Part shown: positions 37,867 to 38,416 of the stretch, one piece after another
Position numbering within the stretch: position 1 is the first letter of the stretch
Layout: every line of letters starts with the position of its first letter
Assembly: GCA_013203625.1 (NCBI GenBank)
Contig: JABMPX010000003.1
Coordinates: forward strand, 1 to 38,416
Length of the DNA: 38,416 nucleotides
From: Parcubacteria group bacterium
Lineage (GTDB): Bacteria; Patescibacteriota; Minisyncoccia; Portnoybacterales; UBA2143
Direction of reading: 5' to 3'
The notes under the pieces: generated by a model
Databases searched by the model: none
What the model was told of the DNA's origin: nothing
Seen by the model: only the letters and a program-made list of their open reading frames with translations
Program-made: the position numbers and the translations under genes

Positions 37867-38259
37867 TTATCTTCTCCCCAGCCAATACTCAATCAATCCA
37901 ACTAAACCAACTAAAATTATTAAATACCACCAAGTTAACGCTCTCTGGCTTTGTAAAATTAAAACAGCGATTAAAATAACTGACAAAAGCAATCCCTGCC
38001 GAAAAGAAATCTCTAATTGATTAATAATCTTATTAATTGATGAACGCAAACGAAGAGTTTTTCTTTGGGAAAACCATCTAATAATCAACCCGCTTAGCGT
38101 AAAAACTCCTGTTGAACTAATGAATAAGCTTAAATAAAATAGAATGAAAATAAGCAAATCTGATGAATTCGGATTAAAATAAATTAAAATAGCCACTAAG
38201 CAGGCACTGGCTAATAAAGTAGTCAAAACTAACCCCGCTAAATATATTGAGAGATTCAT
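37867..38259 (-). CDS. Small multi-pass membrane protein of unknown function
   Basis: 130 aa with about 4 hydrophobic helices. Confidence 0.65.
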   Translation of the reverse strand: MNLSIYLAGLVLTTLLASACLVAILIYFNPNSSDLLIFILFYLSLFISSTGVFTLSGLIIRWFSQRKTLRLRSSINKIINQLEISFRQGLLLSVILIAVLILQSQRALTWWYLIILVGLVGLIEYWLGRR

Positions 38260-38317
38260 GCCTTTATTTTACCTTATTTTAAGAGACAAGGCAACAGTAA
38301 TTTAAGGTCTAAAAAAC

Positions 38318-38346
38318 TTGCCATTAACAAAATTATCCTCTATAAT
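38318..38346 (+). promoter_or_regulatory. Promoter TTGCCA-N17-TATAAT for the initiator tRNA
   Basis: TTGCCATTAACAAAATTATCCTCTATAAT; tRNA begins at 38352. Confidence 0.82.
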
Positions 38347-38351
38347 GGCAA

Positions 38352-38416
38352 TGCGGGGTGGAGCAGCGGCAGCTCGCAAGGCCCATAACCTTGAGGTCGT
38401 CTGTTCGAGTCCGACC
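38352..38416 (+). tRNA. Initiator-type tRNA-Met (anticodon CAU), truncated by the window end
   Basis: TGCGGGGTGGAGCAGCGGCAGCTCGCAAGGCCCATAACCTTGAGGTCG...; A11:U24 D-stem pair as in bacterial tRNA-fMet. Confidence 0.88.

Noticed and set aside
36827-37885. CxxCGGKGCxxC insertion in PheS as a novelty
   Set aside because: A similar Cys-rich CxVCGGKGCxxCxxTGW segment occurs in PheS of many bacteria, so it is not specific to this genome.

Overview
AT-rich, gene-dense bacterial chromosome segment. Gene content and domain-trimmed translation proteins look like a Candidate Phyla Radiation / Patescibacteria (Parcubacteria-like) genome; this placement is inference and was not tested phylogenetically. 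Nearly everything is on the minus strand. It includes ftsB-like/tRNA/prfB/ftsEX, lepA, murJ, an exopolysaccharide/glycosyltransferase cluster, rnpB, recJ, pgk-tpiA, galT, gatB-folD-glyA, secE-nusG-rplK, gyrB and pheT/pheS. Plus-strand islands are miaB-miaA and a small DUF397 cassette. RNA genes are tRNA-Gln(CUG), tRNA-Thr(CGU), tRNA-Gly(CCC), rnpB and an initiator-type tRNA-Met cut by the window end. The most notable items are: (i) a 436-aa HNH-endonuclease-type intein in the TOPRIM motif of GyrB; (ii) a 44-bp, GC-rich, nearly perfect palindrome inserted in frame in a glycosyltransferase gene, reminiscent of Rickettsia palindromic elements; (iii) an actinobacterial-type DUF397 gene with its own promoter and terminator, splitting pheS from pheT in antisense orientation; (iv) tandem CCGAC/GTCGG hairpins that supply the pheT stop codon and resemble three rnpB stems; (v) an accessory region next to tRNA-Gln with a duplicated ~80-bp repeat; (vi) an unknown CxxCxGxG protein plus a basic 44-aa small ORF where rplA often lies; (vii) an N-terminally truncated RF2 and an unusual C33 initiator tRNA. 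All homology calls are from recognition of motifs, not searches.
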